Numbered from the stretch's first letter, positions 1 through 10,267 are shown. The stretch is 64,000 nucleotides of DNA from JAFGPS01 sp964628465 (GCA_964628465.1 CAZVOA010000010.1:29255-93254); one strand, 5' to 3'. Notes: generated by a model not told the origin, from the letters alone. Program-made: numbers and translations.

Positions 1-113
1 ATATTAACAAGTAAAAAACATTTTATCAACACCTTTTCTTTGCTAAAATCAATCTTTATAGTAAAATTATCACAAACATTTTTAAGGATTCCGTTTATGT
101 ATCAGGAGCATAT

Positions 114-1406
114 ATGAAAGACACATCCAAATACAGGACATATCTGGGAGCGGCACTTTTTCTTACATTAGGTGAAATTATCCTGTTAATCTCAGGAAAT
201 GCAAAACTTCCCATATCAGGATTAGTGCTTTTTGGGATATTCTTTGCACTATCTATTGCGGTTAAACATACAGAGAGATTCAAGGGCCTTTCATTTACAT
301 TTCTTATCTTCGCATGTTGTTCTTTTACTTTATACTTCCCGGAAGTCTTTACTGACTGGGGATTCAAAACAGGCGTTCTTATAGTTCCTTCAATCCAGAT
401 TATTATGTTTGGAATGGGAACAAAATTAAATATTGGTGATTTTGTTCGGGAGTTTACAAAGCCGGCAAAAATATTAATTGGCACCGCTCTCGTTTATTTG
501 CTGATGCCTTTAGCCGCAATCATAATAATCAAAGTTTATGGTAAATTCCCAGACGGTATAGCGGCAGGAATCGTACTTATTGGAGCTTGTCCAGGCGGAG
601 TTGCTTCAAATGTTATGACCTATCTTGCAAAAGGAAACCTGGCGCTTTCGATGAGTATTACTACTTTTGCAACGATTATTTCTCCGTTAGCAACACCATT
701 AATGATGCTTACTTTCGCCGGTGGCTGGATTGATGTACCTGTTTTAAAAATGATGATCGATATTGTCAACCTCATGTTTGTACCAATAGGTGCAGGGATT
801 ATATGCAATAAGCTTCTTTACGGTAATAAAGAATGGACTAAAAAAGCGAGCAATATGATACTTTTGGCATTAGGTTGTTTTATAGTTGGTTTCATATTGA
901 TTTTTATACCTTTTCCGGAATCATTCCAAGCTTTACATACAGGCCTTGTCCTCGTTTTCTGGGCAGTATCTATTGTATCAATTACCAAAATATCAATAGA
1001 ATATTTTAAGGGGCCTGAAAACTGGATGGATATCATACTACCAAAACTATCGCTATCGGCAATTATACTTTATATAGTAATCGTAGCGGCACAAAACCAG
1101 GAAAAAATATTAAAAATTGGCATGGCACTTTTCGTTGCTTCCGTTGCCCATAACTTCCTTGGATTTTTACTTGGTTATGCCTCCTCAAAAGCCCTAAGAC
1201 TTAATGATGCTGATACCAGGGCATTGACTATTGAGGTTGGTCTTAAAAACAGTGGTCTTGCCGTAGGGCTTGCTCCTTTATTAAACTTGGCAGGAGCTGA
1301 ATTGGCCCCGCTTTTCTTTGGGACATGGATGAATATATCAGCTTCTACATTGGCAAGTTTCTGGAGTCAAAGGAAGCCGCGAGAGGACAATAAAAGCTCA
1401 ATGTAA
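114..1406 (+). CDS. Bile acid:sodium symporter (BASS) family transporter
   Basis: Polytopic inner-membrane protein of 430 residues, hydrophobic almost throughout, with about ten membrane segments. Two stretches identify the BASS/SBF family: the glycine-rich segment GACPGGVASNV near residue 157 and IEVGLKNSGLA near residue 372, which matches the conserved Glu-Gly-Asn motif that binds sodium and substrate in characterised BASS proteins. Members import organic acids such as bile acids, pyruvate or pantothenate with Na+; the substrate cannot be read here. It is longer than the usual ~310 residues because of about 90 extra N-terminal residues that form further membrane segments. The ATG lies after a weak purine stretch (gagcatat). 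It stands alone, with 140 bp before the next gene. Confidence 0.85.
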   Translation: MKDTSKYRTYLGAALFLTLGEIILLISGNAKLPISGLVLFGIFFALSIAVKHTERFKGLSFTFLIFACCSFTLYFPEVFTDWGFKTGVLIVPSIQIIMFGMGTKLNIGDFVREFTKPAKILIGTALVYLLMPLAAIIIIKVYGKFPDGIAAGIVLIGACPGGVASNVMTYLAKGNLALSMSITTFATIISPLATPLMMLTFAGGWIDVPVLKMMIDIVNLMFVPIGAGIICNKLLYGNKEWTKKASNMILLALGCFIVGFILIFIPFPESFQALHTGLVLVFWAVSIVSITKISIEYFKGPENWMDIILPKLSLSAIILYIVIVAAQNQEKILKIGMALFVASVAHNFLGFLLGYASSKALRLNDADTRALTIEVGLKNSGLAVGLAPLLNLAGAELAPLFFGTWMNISASTLASFWSQRKPREDNKSSM

Positions 1407-1657
1407 CTACATCTACGAAAATGAAAAAACGCTGCCGAATAACATAGGCAAGTTTTCATAAAAAACATCCAAAATCCGCCTTGTAATACCTAAAATGGTA
1501 TTATTACCGGCACTTCAAAGATTTTACTTGAAAAAAGTCTTATTTTATGGTATGCTACACACATAACTTGGAGATAAATATTAGATACTGGAGATTGGCA
1601 GTTGGGAAGCAGTTTCTTTCGTTGCGAATCGGCGCCAACTTAGGGGTAGAGAAATAT

Positions 1658-3439
1658 TTGAGAACTCTTGCTGAAAAGTTAGTTTTAGTAGTATTAGTGC
1701 TGTTGACGGCTTGCGGTATTTCGGCACAGGAAACGGTTGCCCCTGGCGAACTTCTGCTTCAGCCAATGGCTTTCGGTCCGACTGGAATATACGATTTAAA
1801 GGCGTTGGACAATTCCCTTAACGGCGAAGGAGTAAAGTACGCTGTTATCTGCCGCAGTTTCAATTATATTGGCGATATTCCTCAAAATGACTATCGCCCT
1901 GCTGTAAATCACAACAGCTTATCTTCAGGCCAGTTTCTTTTTTATGATGATAATACACTTCCAGACGGTGTTTCTCCTCATGCTACATCGCTTTGCTCGA
2001 TTCTCTTCGGGGAAGATCAATACGCATACCATCCCATAGTCGGACGATTCTACTACCAAGGTGCTGTACCAAAAGCACAAGCTGAAATATATGAATTCCA
2101 GCATTTTGTAAAAAACAACTTATCCTTAAATATTCCCCCTGACGCGGATATTATTACATTGTCATTAGGAGACCAGTTCGACCGCTGGTGGACAAGAGGA
2201 ATCGAATCTTTTGCTGAACGCTACGGCATAGTGGTTGTAGCCGGTATAGGCAATGGAACCCAATCCAACAACGACCCGGTTCTCTATCCCGGAGCTGGCT
2301 CGAACGCGATTGGAGTAGGTGTAATCAATTCGCTCAATACTGATGATTTGCTTATTCAACTTGCGACTTTCGCACTGGCATATCCTGAAAACTCAAGTAC
2401 CGGCCCGACAATTGACGAACGCTGCAAGCCTGATATTGTCGCACCGGGTAATTGCTTAGCCGCTGATATATCTGAACCCAACAAATATGAGCCAACAGGC
2501 AACTTTTCAAGTTTTTCTACACCACTTGTAGCCGGAGCGGCGGGCTTACTAATACAAAAAGCCAAGCAAGATACAACCCTGAATATGGCGGTTTCTGCTG
2601 AAAGCGGTAACTGCGTAATAAAAGCTATTCTGCTTACTTCAGCGACAAAACTGCCCTTCTGGCACAAAGGAAGACTTACAACCAAAGACGACCATTACAG
2701 GCCACTTGATTATATTCAGGGCGCAGGTATGCTCAATACTCTCGGTGCATACGATATTCTGACAGCAGGACGCAAAAAACAGGGTGAATCTGCAGTAACC
2801 GGCTGGGATATCGACCAACTCAATGGAACAACAATAACATCAAAAATTTATCGCACCAGAATAGATAATCCAGCCGATAAGTACATTACCGCAACTTTAT
2901 GCTGGAACAGGCATTATGAACAAATGGCACCTTTTAATGCTCTGCCTGAGAAAAACAGTGATCTGAGGCTTGAAGTGTGGGCGGTCGATAGTAATAATCC
3001 GGATAATAGATACTTACTCGATTACAGCGATAGTAAAATTGATAATGTAGAACATATCTATGTTAAGGCTGATCCGAATTTCACTGATTATGAGATTGTA
3101 TTATCTATGAATAAGGATGACTTCGAGAACACCCAAAGTTATGGTTTTGCATGGAGCGTAACTTCTGACCAGAATAAAGAAAGTAGTTTCTGGTACGACC
3201 TGAATGGTGACGGTTCAATTGATAAGAAAGATTTTGATATTATGTTCAATAATTTCAAAAACAGTCAGAAATCTTCAGATGAATATCTGCTCGGAGACAT
3301 AAATCTCGATGGTGAAATCAAGATCGATGACCTTTCGGCACTTCTTGATAATATTGATAAAAACAAGCTCGATAACAACCAGATCACCGATTCTACCAAC
3401 GAAAACGATGATTTAAATCTCGTATTCAACGCTGATTAA
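1658..3439 (+). CDS. Secreted subtilase-like (S8) protein with C-terminal dockerin repeats
   Basis: Exported protein with an S8 peptidase-like fold. I prefer the TTG at 1658: it follows a purine-rich AGGGG and opens a clean signal peptide ending near CGISA. An in-frame ATG at 1547 would add 37 residues of non-signal sequence without a ribosome site. Subtilase landmarks, numbered from 1547, are His145 in SPHATSL, the oxyanion Asn236 in GIGNGT and Ser322 in SSFSTPLVAG. The usual catalytic Asp position (VAVID) reads YAVIC, so Cys102 sits where Asp is expected and activity is doubtful. Two Ca2+-loop repeats (DLNGDGSIDKKD and DINLDGEIKIDD, nt 3196-3350) form a dockerin type I-like module. The Asn/Asp-rich tail has no obvious anchor. 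Confidence 0.8.
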   Translation: MRTLAEKLVLVVLVLLTACGISAQETVAPGELLLQPMAFGPTGIYDLKALDNSLNGEGVKYAVICRSFNYIGDIPQNDYRPAVNHNSLSSGQFLFYDDNTLPDGVSPHATSLCSILFGEDQYAYHPIVGRFYYQGAVPKAQAEIYEFQHFVKNNLSLNIPPDADIITLSLGDQFDRWWTRGIESFAERYGIVVVAGIGNGTQSNNDPVLYPGAGSNAIGVGVINSLNTDDLLIQLATFALAYPENSSTGPTIDERCKPDIVAPGNCLAADISEPNKYEPTGNFSSFSTPLVAGAAGLLIQKAKQDTTLNMAVSAESGNCVIKAILLTSATKLPFWHKGRLTTKDDHYRPLDYIQGAGMLNTLGAYDILTAGRKKQGESAVTGWDIDQLNGTTITSKIYRTRIDNPADKYITATLCWNRHYEQMAPFNALPEKNSDLRLEVWAVDSNNPDNRYLLDYSDSKIDNVEHIYVKADPNFTDYEIVLSMNKDDFENTQSYGFAWSVTSDQNKESSFWYDLNGDGSIDKKDFDIMFNNFKNSQKSSDEYLLGDINLDGEIKIDDLSALLDNIDKNKLDNNQITDSTNENDDLNLVFNAD

Positions 3440-3518
3440 AAAACAAACATTCCCTAACAACATTAGCCTCTATTATTATAAAAACTGTCCTAAAATAACG
3501 AAATAAACAAAAAAAAGC

Positions 3519-3547
3519 TTGCACTTTATAGCATATACACGTATGAT
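3519..3547 (+). promoter_or_regulatory. Sigma-70-type promoter of the DUF362/dockerin gene
   Basis: TTGCAC at 3519-3524 and TATGAT at 3542-3547 are separated by exactly 17 bases. They lie about 60 bp upstream of the ATG at 3609, which is preceded by a strong GGAGG site. The match is close to the housekeeping consensus; transcription is inferred. Confidence 0.55.
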
Positions 3548-3608
3548 ATATTATATTTATCCCATTTGGGAAAAACGAATATTATTATGATGTTGGAGGC
3601 TCGGAAAA

Positions 3609-6600
3609 ATGTCGTTAAAAAAAGTAAGGGATTTTTTGTCAACTTTTCAAAAATCCAAAAGAAATGTAAATTCATCTCAATCTTGTCACGAAAACAAAAG
3701 TGAAACCCCAAAAAACAATTTGAATATTTTGATGCTTGTGATAATACCAATCATTGGACTATTCTCACTGATATGGTTTTTAATTCGTGTAATTCCAAAA
3801 CCATCAAGGGCAACTTACCCATGCCAACGTGCGGCTTTTCCGCTGGCTTCAGGTTTTATTATCTGGCTGATGGGATTAACCGCTTCAGCAATAGCCTGCA
3901 AAAGAGCATCACGTTTATTCGCACGAGCAAGATATCTCGCTGCAGTAATGTTTCTTGCAGCAGGTGTATCATTCGTATGGATGATGCTTTCTTCAAACGC
4001 GAGAAGTGCAAATGCACCGCCCGCTTCTGAACCGCCAATACCAAATCAGCCAATAGGTGTCGGTAAAGGTATTAATCCTGGTCGAGTAGTTTGGATTCAC
4101 AACGAAGAAGCTGCAAAATGGCCGGGCAAAGATGGTGATGATAATAAACAGCCGTATTGGTTCTCGGATCATTACACAAATCCACAAGTTGTAAGCGCAA
4201 TGTTCTCCAAATCATTAAGAACTCTTGCTGGTACAAAATCAGATGCAACCGCATGGGATGCAATATTCCACAATTTCAATGAGCAAATGGGAAGGGGTAA
4301 TATTGGCTACCAACCAGGTCAGAAAATCGCTATCAAAATTAACTTTGTGTTATCACGAGATAGTGGAACGAAGGCAGGGGCGGATATGGACCAGATTGAT
4401 AATTCACCACAGCTTACAATTGCTCTTCTGAACCAACTGGTTAATGTTGCCGGAGTAAATCCCGGTGATATCAGCATTGGTGATCCATACGCTTGCATAC
4501 CAGATTATTGGTATAATAAAGTCGAACCAAACTGCCCAAAAGGTATCGTTTACTTAATCAAAAGCAATGCAAGCCTTACTGGCAGAACACCTATACAGAA
4601 CGATAACTCAGCCCCATTCTACTGGAGCGATCCTGAAACAAACAGACTTCAGGGAAAGCAGCAGGATTATATTCCAACCCATTTTTCACAGGCCGATTAT
4701 TTTATCAACTTCGCAGTCTTAAAGAGCCACACACAAAATGGAATCACCGTTACAGCCAAGAATCACTTCGGTTCAATAAGACTACCCAACAAACCAACAA
4801 ACTATTATGACATGCACTACACAAGAGCATGGGAAACCCCTGGTATGGGACACTATAGATGTCTGGTTGATCTGATGGGACATCCAAAGCTCGGTGGCAA
4901 GACGTTTCTCTTTTTGGTCGATGGCCTTTACGCGGGTCGAGGCTGGAATTCACGTACAATTAAATGGAATATGGAACCATTCAACGGTAACTGGCCAAAC
5001 AGCATATTCCTTTCTCAAGATGGTGTTGCTATCGACTCAGTTGCATACGATTTCCTTCGTACAGAGTGGAACAAATATACACCCGGTTTAGACCAATATA
5101 ACGATGGTAACTTAAACGGACTTCCACAAATGTCGGGTGCGGAGGATTATCTCCATGAAGCCGCACTTGCTTACAATCCTCCGTCAGGAACTATTTATGA
5201 TCCGGCTCACAATGGCGGTATTATCCAAAGTCTTGGTGTGCATGAACACTGGAATAATTCCATTGATAAGCAATATACACGCAATTTAGGTACAGGTAAT
5301 GGAATTGAACTGATTTCTCCATCTACTTATGCATCAGAGGATGGACCGATTTATAACGTAAATAAAGATGAAAAATATGATTTAATTCAGGATGCCATTT
5401 TAGCGGCTGCCAACAATGACCATATCATTGTAAATCCCGGAACTTATGAAGAAGATATTGACTTCTCAGGCAAAAACCTGACTATTAGCTCTTCAGATCC
5501 GAACAACTCAAAAATAGTCGCTTCTACAATCATTAAGGGAACCAGCAAAGCAGTGACTTTTGCCAAAGGTGAAAATTCAAGCGTACTGACAGGTTTTACA
5601 ATTACAGGCGCAGCTACCGGCATATACTGCGGCGGTACGTCCCCAACCATTTCCAAATGCAAAATTACAGAGAATGAAAATTACGGTATAGAGTTAACTA
5701 ATAACTCAAACCCAAATGTTTTATTCTGTGAAGTTATTTGCAACAATGGTACAGGTATTGGTGCATCAAGCGGCGTATTAATCAAACCTTCAATTAGTAA
5801 TACAGTCATAGCGGCAAATAGATTATATGGCGTAAAATGTTATTCGCCAATAATTATTAATTGTACAATCGCGGCTAATGGCCAGCAAGGTGTCTCCGGT
5901 AATAAAGCAGCAATTAGCAACTCAATTATTTTCTTTAACAGCAGTGCAGATAACATTCAAATAATTAGCACCACAGGAACCGTTCAATATTCTGATGTTC
6001 AGGGCGGCTGGACTGGAACTGCTAACATTGACATGGATCCATGCTTTGCTGAAACAGGCTTCTGGGATACCAATGACACTGATGATACATCCGATGACAT
6101 ATGGTCAGCCGGTGACTATCATCTGCTCTCTGTAGCTGGCAGATGGGTTCCTTCATATCCATCGCCATCCGACCCGAATATTCTTATTTCTGGCTGGATG
6201 ACAGATAATGTTTCAAGCCCATGTATCGACGCCGCTGACCCGAATGCAGGTTATGGTGACGAACTGTGGCCACATGGCAAATTATTAAATATGGGTGCTT
6301 ATGGCGGCACATCACATGCAAGCTTGTCACAATTAACGGCAGGTGACATCAGGGATATTGACAATGACAATTCAGTATCCATGAATGATGTTTCCAAACT
6401 TGTCGATAAATGGAACTCAGGCAATGCACCATTGAAAGAAGACTTGAATCTCGATGGTATAATCGATGTTAATGACCTTGCATCCTTTGACGGAAACTGG
6501 CAGGCCGATTCGAACAATGTCGTGCCGCAATTTGGTACTATCGAAGACGTAAATGCCACAACTGGTGAGCTTGTTAGCGTTGCTGTATCCGCTGCTGACA

Positions 6601-6779
6601 CTGATGGTGACGCTTTAGTATATGTTGCCGCAGGTTTACCTGATGGTGCTGTATTCACAGCCCAGACATTTACATGGACACCTGAACATGAAGGCGAATA
6701 CAAAATCATCTTTATCGTCAGTGACAATAAAGCTTTGGCTTTCAAGACAATACTAATTACGGTCAAATCAGAAGACTAA
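3609..6779 (+). CDS. Membrane-anchored DUF362 protein with beta-helix, dockerin and Ig-like modules
   Basis: A 1056-residue mosaic. The N-terminus has about three hydrophobic segments (residues ~38-65, ~75-95, ~105-125), so it is membrane-bound rather than simply secreted. Residues ~155-550 read as a DUF362 domain: WIHNEEAAKW, GQKIAIKINF, GDISIGDPYA and the conserved core VLKSHTQNGITVTAKNHFG. No ferredoxin-type cysteine cluster is fused, unlike some DUF362 proteins. Residues ~575-880 are right-handed parallel beta-helix repeats (IVNPGTYEEDI, then GFTITGAATGIYCGG and similar rungs). A dockerin-like pair follows (DNDNSVSMND and LNLDGIIDVND, nt 6355-6490), then a putative Ig/cadherin-like domain (residues ~970-1055). 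DUF362 function is unsettled. GGAGG lies 9 bp before the ATG. Confidence 0.8.
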   Translation: MSLKKVRDFLSTFQKSKRNVNSSQSCHENKSETPKNNLNILMLVIIPIIGLFSLIWFLIRVIPKPSRATYPCQRAAFPLASGFIIWLMGLTASAIACKRASRLFARARYLAAVMFLAAGVSFVWMMLSSNARSANAPPASEPPIPNQPIGVGKGINPGRVVWIHNEEAAKWPGKDGDDNKQPYWFSDHYTNPQVVSAMFSKSLRTLAGTKSDATAWDAIFHNFNEQMGRGNIGYQPGQKIAIKINFVLSRDSGTKAGADMDQIDNSPQLTIALLNQLVNVAGVNPGDISIGDPYACIPDYWYNKVEPNCPKGIVYLIKSNASLTGRTPIQNDNSAPFYWSDPETNRLQGKQQDYIPTHFSQADYFINFAVLKSHTQNGITVTAKNHFGSIRLPNKPTNYYDMHYTRAWETPGMGHYRCLVDLMGHPKLGGKTFLFLVDGLYAGRGWNSRTIKWNMEPFNGNWPNSIFLSQDGVAIDSVAYDFLRTEWNKYTPGLDQYNDGNLNGLPQMSGAEDYLHEAALAYNPPSGTIYDPAHNGGIIQSLGVHEHWNNSIDKQYTRNLGTGNGIELISPSTYASEDGPIYNVNKDEKYDLIQDAILAAANNDHIIVNPGTYEEDIDFSGKNLTISSSDPNNSKIVASTIIKGTSKAVTFAKGENSSVLTGFTITGAATGIYCGGTSPTISKCKITENENYGIELTNNSNPNVLFCEVICNNGTGIGASSGVLIKPSISNTVIAANRLYGVKCYSPIIINCTIAANGQQGVSGNKAAISNSIIFFNSSADNIQIISTTGTVQYSDVQGGWTGTANIDMDPCFAETGFWDTNDTDDTSDDIWSAGDYHLLSVAGRWVPSYPSPSDPNILISGWMTDNVSSPCIDAADPNAGYGDELWPHGKLLNMGAYGGTSHASLSQLTAGDIRDIDNDNSVSMNDVSKLVDKWNSGNAPLKEDLNLDGIIDVNDLASFDGNWQADSNNVVPQFGTIEDVNATTGELVSVAVSAADTDGDALVYVAAGLPDGAVFTAQTFTWTPEHEGEYKIIFIVSDNKALAFKTILITVKSED

Positions 6780-6801
6780 GCCAGTAATATAATGAATAGT
6801 T

Positions 6802-6837
6802 AAATGGGTGGCTTATTTAACAGCCACCCATTTTTTT
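6802..6837 (+). terminator. Rho-independent terminator
   Basis: A perfect stem of AATGGGTGGCT against AGCCACCCATT, with an 8-base loop, runs into seven Ts. It closes the DUF362 gene. The facing kinase gene ends at 6874, so it may also limit convergent read-through. Confidence 0.85.
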
Positions 6838-6873
6838 ATATTGATATTAACTTTAACTCAAATGTCCAAATGA

Positions 6874-9807
6874 TCATTGATTTTTCAATGGAGCGGTTAA
6901 AGTAATCCTGCAGCCATGGCCGGGCTTTGAATTGATTTCGATATTTCCGCCAAAATGTTCCAGTCTTTCCCGAATGCTAAATAGACCAAATTTCGACTGA
7001 CTAAAAGCGTTAGCGGCTGTTTCATCCGGCTTAAAACCAACACCATTGTCTTCTACTCGGATTTCAATATTGTTATCTACGACTATAATATAGACCTTAA
7101 CTTTTTTAGCATTCGCATGTTTAATAACATTAAAAAGAATTTCCCGAACACTTCTGAATAGTAAAACACAAATATCCTCATTAAGCGACTTAGGTATTCC
7201 GTCGCTCTTAAATTCAGTAATAATATTGTGTTTGCCCTGTACTTCATCCTCGAGCCATGCAGCAACGGCTCTTTCAAAACCAAGTTCATGCAAAACAGGA
7301 GAACTCAGATCAAACGTCAACGATTGAGATTCTTCCATTGCATGACGCAGCCATTCATTGATCTGTTTAATTGTTTTTTCTTTTTCTTCGGAATCTGATA
7401 TACTGAGAAGTTCATCGAGCTTCATCATCGAAACCGCAAGATATTGGCCTATGTGATCGTGTAGTTCTGTAGCAATCCTGTATCTTTCCTTTTCTTCTGA
7501 CAACGTTAATTGAGAAGCCAGCGATTTCAATTGATTTTGATATCTCAAAATATTTTCTTCGGCCTTCTTCTTTTCAGTAATATCTCTTACTTGTGCATGA
7601 ATATATGTCTTTTTTTGAATTTCTATTGGATTTAAGGATACCTCGGCATCGAATGGAGTTCCATCGTATTTAACATGAAGCCACTGAAAAAATTGAGGTT
7701 TTCCATCATGTGCCAACTGGATTTTTTCACAGGCTTTTTCTTTAGAGTTTCGTCCATCATACTGCAACTCAGGAGAAAAATAACCGTAAGGATTCTTACC
7801 AATAATTTGTTCCTTTGTGCAGTTAAAAACCTCTAAAGTTTTTTTATTACAATCAATAAATGTATCAAAATCCATAATAAATACAGCATCATTGGCATTA
7901 TTGAATAAACTATGATAGCGAGCTTCGCTATTTTTCAACTCATCCTCAATTTTTTTCCGCTCTGTAATATCCTGAAAACTTTCAACAACAACTTCCTTTT
8001 CCGCCAAAGGAATCTTTCTGGCGCTCTTAAGAATCGGGACCAGGCGTCCATCTTTAGTTTTAACCGCCGTCTCGTTGTTGTCTATTCTAATTTTACCAAG
8101 GTCAAAAACAGGACATTTATGCGGCCCTTTTGGACAAATAATTCCGCAACGCTGCCCCACCAGTTCTGCTCGTTTGAAACCAGTAAGAACACAGAGAATA
8201 TCATTAACATCCTCAATGATATAGTCTTTATTAACCACAAAGCTGCCGCCGGGAAGGTTTTCATAAAGCAAACGCCATTTTTCTTCACTTTTACGTTGAG
8301 CGTCTTCCACTTTTTTACGTTCTGTTATATCAGTTATTATACCGAGTATGGATTTGGCACCTTCGTAATCTATCAATTTTGTTGTGATGATTGCCTCGAT
8401 TCGCCTGCCATCTTTGCGCACTAACGTATATTCGTACGGTTCTACCTCTTGTTCCTTCAAATGTCTTCCGAAAGCAGCTTTTATTTTTTCAATAGATTCA
8501 GACGCAATCAAACTAAAAAAATTAAAATCCTCTGCGTAATATTCTTCTCTTTCATATCCTAATATTTCAGAGGATCTCTTGTTCGTATATACGACTTTAC
8601 CTTGCCTGTTGATAAAGATCATATTAGGCGACTGTTCTGCTAAATTCTTAAATTTTTCTTCAGATTCACGCAATGCCTCCGTGACATGTTTATTCTCGGT
8701 AATATCCCTCAAGGCGCCGGTTATACCTATAACTTTTCCTTTTTGATTTTTTATTGGAGACTCGTCAACTTCCACGATTATCAGCTTGTCATCTTTTCTC
8801 TTTAACTCAAGCAGATATGTATGCTGCTTTCGACCGGTTTTTATGGCTTTTTCTGTAAGCTCGATCCCTTTTATATTTATAGGATTATCAGATGCAAGAG
8901 TTGTCCACTTTACCATCATTTCTTCAGGGGCATACCCTAACATTTTTTTGCACTGGGGACTCACATAAGTCAGCATTTGATTCGTATCATGTATATAAAA
9001 CAATTCTATACTGTGTTCTATTATACTCCGAAGCTTCTGTTCATTTTCCATCAACAAAGCTTCGGCTTGCTTTCGTTCGGTTATATCTCTGGATATAACC
9101 ATGATTCTTTTAGGTCCCGTTTCTGATTTAATAAGCGTAGCGGAACTTTCCAAAAATCTTTTTTCACCTTTTTTACTATATACTTCTGCTACAATTGTTG
9201 CTTTTTTCCCCGTTATTACACTATGAAATAATTTAAGATATTTCGGAATATCTTTGAGGGATAAGACATTAATATCGGTAAATTTTTTGTTTATGGAATC
9301 CTCTTTAGAGCCGTTCCCAAAATTAACAACCTGCTTGTTTACATCAAGGATTTTTCCTGTAAGATCAAGATAAGTTATCGCGTCAGTTGCATTTTCAAAA
9401 ATACTCTTAAATTTTTCTTCTGAATCTTTTAATGTTTTTTCTAATTGTTTTTGTTGTGTAATATCACGAATAATATGAATTGAATTTAGAATTTTGCCTT
9501 CTTCATCTTTTATTGGTTCAACAGTTATCGCTAACCATTGCCCCCCGGGTAAACAATATTCAGCATTAGCTCTCTGGCCGGTTTGAAGCATCTTTTGCAT
9601 TGGACAATCATGGAAATGTTTTTGTGAACCATGAAATAGCTTACAGCATGATTTTCCAATTATTTTTTGGGAAGAAATTCCAGTAAAATTTTCTCCGGCT
9701 TTATTGATTTTAAAAATATGACCTTCAATATCAGTTAATACAACTATGTCAGAAAAAGCATTGACAATATCCTGCCATATTTCATTATTTTCATGATTTG
9801 TTTTCAT
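6874..9807 (-). CDS. Multi-PAS sensor histidine kinase (NarL/DegS-type HisKA_3)
   Basis: A 977-residue sensor kinase with no evident membrane segment, so probably cytoplasmic. Six PAS units run from residue ~12 to ~755; each ends in the typical DIT(E/Q)(R/K/N)K linker followed by a SEEKF/SEARY-like restart. PAS1 (SCCKLFHG...DCPM) and PAS5 (RCGIICPKG...KCPVF) have cysteine/histidine clusters that could bind a metal or sense redox state. The transmitter is HisKA_3: phospho-acceptor His783 lies in ELHDHIGQ, followed by an N box (REILFNVIKHANA) and G boxes (EDNGVGF, GLFSIRERL). This class normally phosphorylates LuxR/NarL-type regulators. None is adjacent, so it is an orphan kinase here. The signal is unknown. 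Confidence 0.9.
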   Translation of the reverse strand: MKTNHENNEIWQDIVNAFSDIVVLTDIEGHIFKINKAGENFTGISSQKIIGKSCCKLFHGSQKHFHDCPMQKMLQTGQRANAEYCLPGGQWLAITVEPIKDEEGKILNSIHIIRDITQQKQLEKTLKDSEEKFKSIFENATDAITYLDLTGKILDVNKQVVNFGNGSKEDSINKKFTDINVLSLKDIPKYLKLFHSVITGKKATIVAEVYSKKGEKRFLESSATLIKSETGPKRIMVISRDITERKQAEALLMENEQKLRSIIEHSIELFYIHDTNQMLTYVSPQCKKMLGYAPEEMMVKWTTLASDNPINIKGIELTEKAIKTGRKQHTYLLELKRKDDKLIIVEVDESPIKNQKGKVIGITGALRDITENKHVTEALRESEEKFKNLAEQSPNMIFINRQGKVVYTNKRSSEILGYEREEYYAEDFNFFSLIASESIEKIKAAFGRHLKEQEVEPYEYTLVRKDGRRIEAIITTKLIDYEGAKSILGIITDITERKKVEDAQRKSEEKWRLLYENLPGGSFVVNKDYIIEDVNDILCVLTGFKRAELVGQRCGIICPKGPHKCPVFDLGKIRIDNNETAVKTKDGRLVPILKSARKIPLAEKEVVVESFQDITERKKIEDELKNSEARYHSLFNNANDAVFIMDFDTFIDCNKKTLEVFNCTKEQIIGKNPYGYFSPELQYDGRNSKEKACEKIQLAHDGKPQFFQWLHVKYDGTPFDAEVSLNPIEIQKKTYIHAQVRDITEKKKAEENILRYQNQLKSLASQLTLSEEKERYRIATELHDHIGQYLAVSMMKLDELLSISDSEEKEKTIKQINEWLRHAMEESQSLTFDLSSPVLHELGFERAVAAWLEDEVQGKHNIITEFKSDGIPKSLNEDICVLLFRSVREILFNVIKHANAKKVKVYIIVVDNNIEIRVEDNGVGFKPDETAANAFSQSKFGLFSIRERLEHFGGNIEINSKPGHGCRITLTAPLKNQ

Positions 9808-10267
9808 TATAGTATTTTCAAGTTGTACGGTTGCGAAAGATTAAGTTCTATTACTCATATCTAAGAGTTGCATGTATAGGCTCTACGTATTTTCTTTCTT
9901 TTCAACATTTTTCTCCCTCAAAGCTTCATTTTCATAAAAACGAAATACAAAATCCCTCTTTTTTGAATATATAAATATTCTTTGAGATTTTATTGATAAA
10001 AATACCTCAATGTATTTTCTAATGATTTTTCCCAAAAAGTCAAATTAAATCACTTTTTTATTTATTCCTCATAAAGTAAATTAAAAAAAAGTTGATAATT
10101 TTCCAAAAAAACATTAGCATATTGCAAGTTTGATTTTAGTATAAATTATTTTTATACGATTTTGGTCTTGCTAAGCATAGTTTTGAAAGTGTTTTATGTT
10201 CAAAAAACGCTATAGCCGGGCTGAATATTTTCATTGAATCGATTTTACAGGATAACTGTTGTTACAT
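9808..10267. other. AT-rich intergenic region before the SRP RNA
   Basis: About 460 bp between the divergent kinase gene and the SRP RNA. It is very AT-rich with many homopolymer runs. It must hold the promoters of both neighbours, but I found no unambiguous -35/-10 pair, and no reading frame of note. Confidence 0.5.

Noticed and set aside
1547..1657. N-terminal extension of the subtilase-like protein
   Set aside because: No ribosome site at 1547 and the signal peptide begins at about residue 38; kept only as an alternative.
7912..8424. 170-codon plus-strand frame inside the histidine kinase gene
   Set aside because: It overlaps PAS4-PAS5 coding sequence in antisense, is Phe-rich as expected for the complement of Lys/Glu codons, and has no ribosome site.
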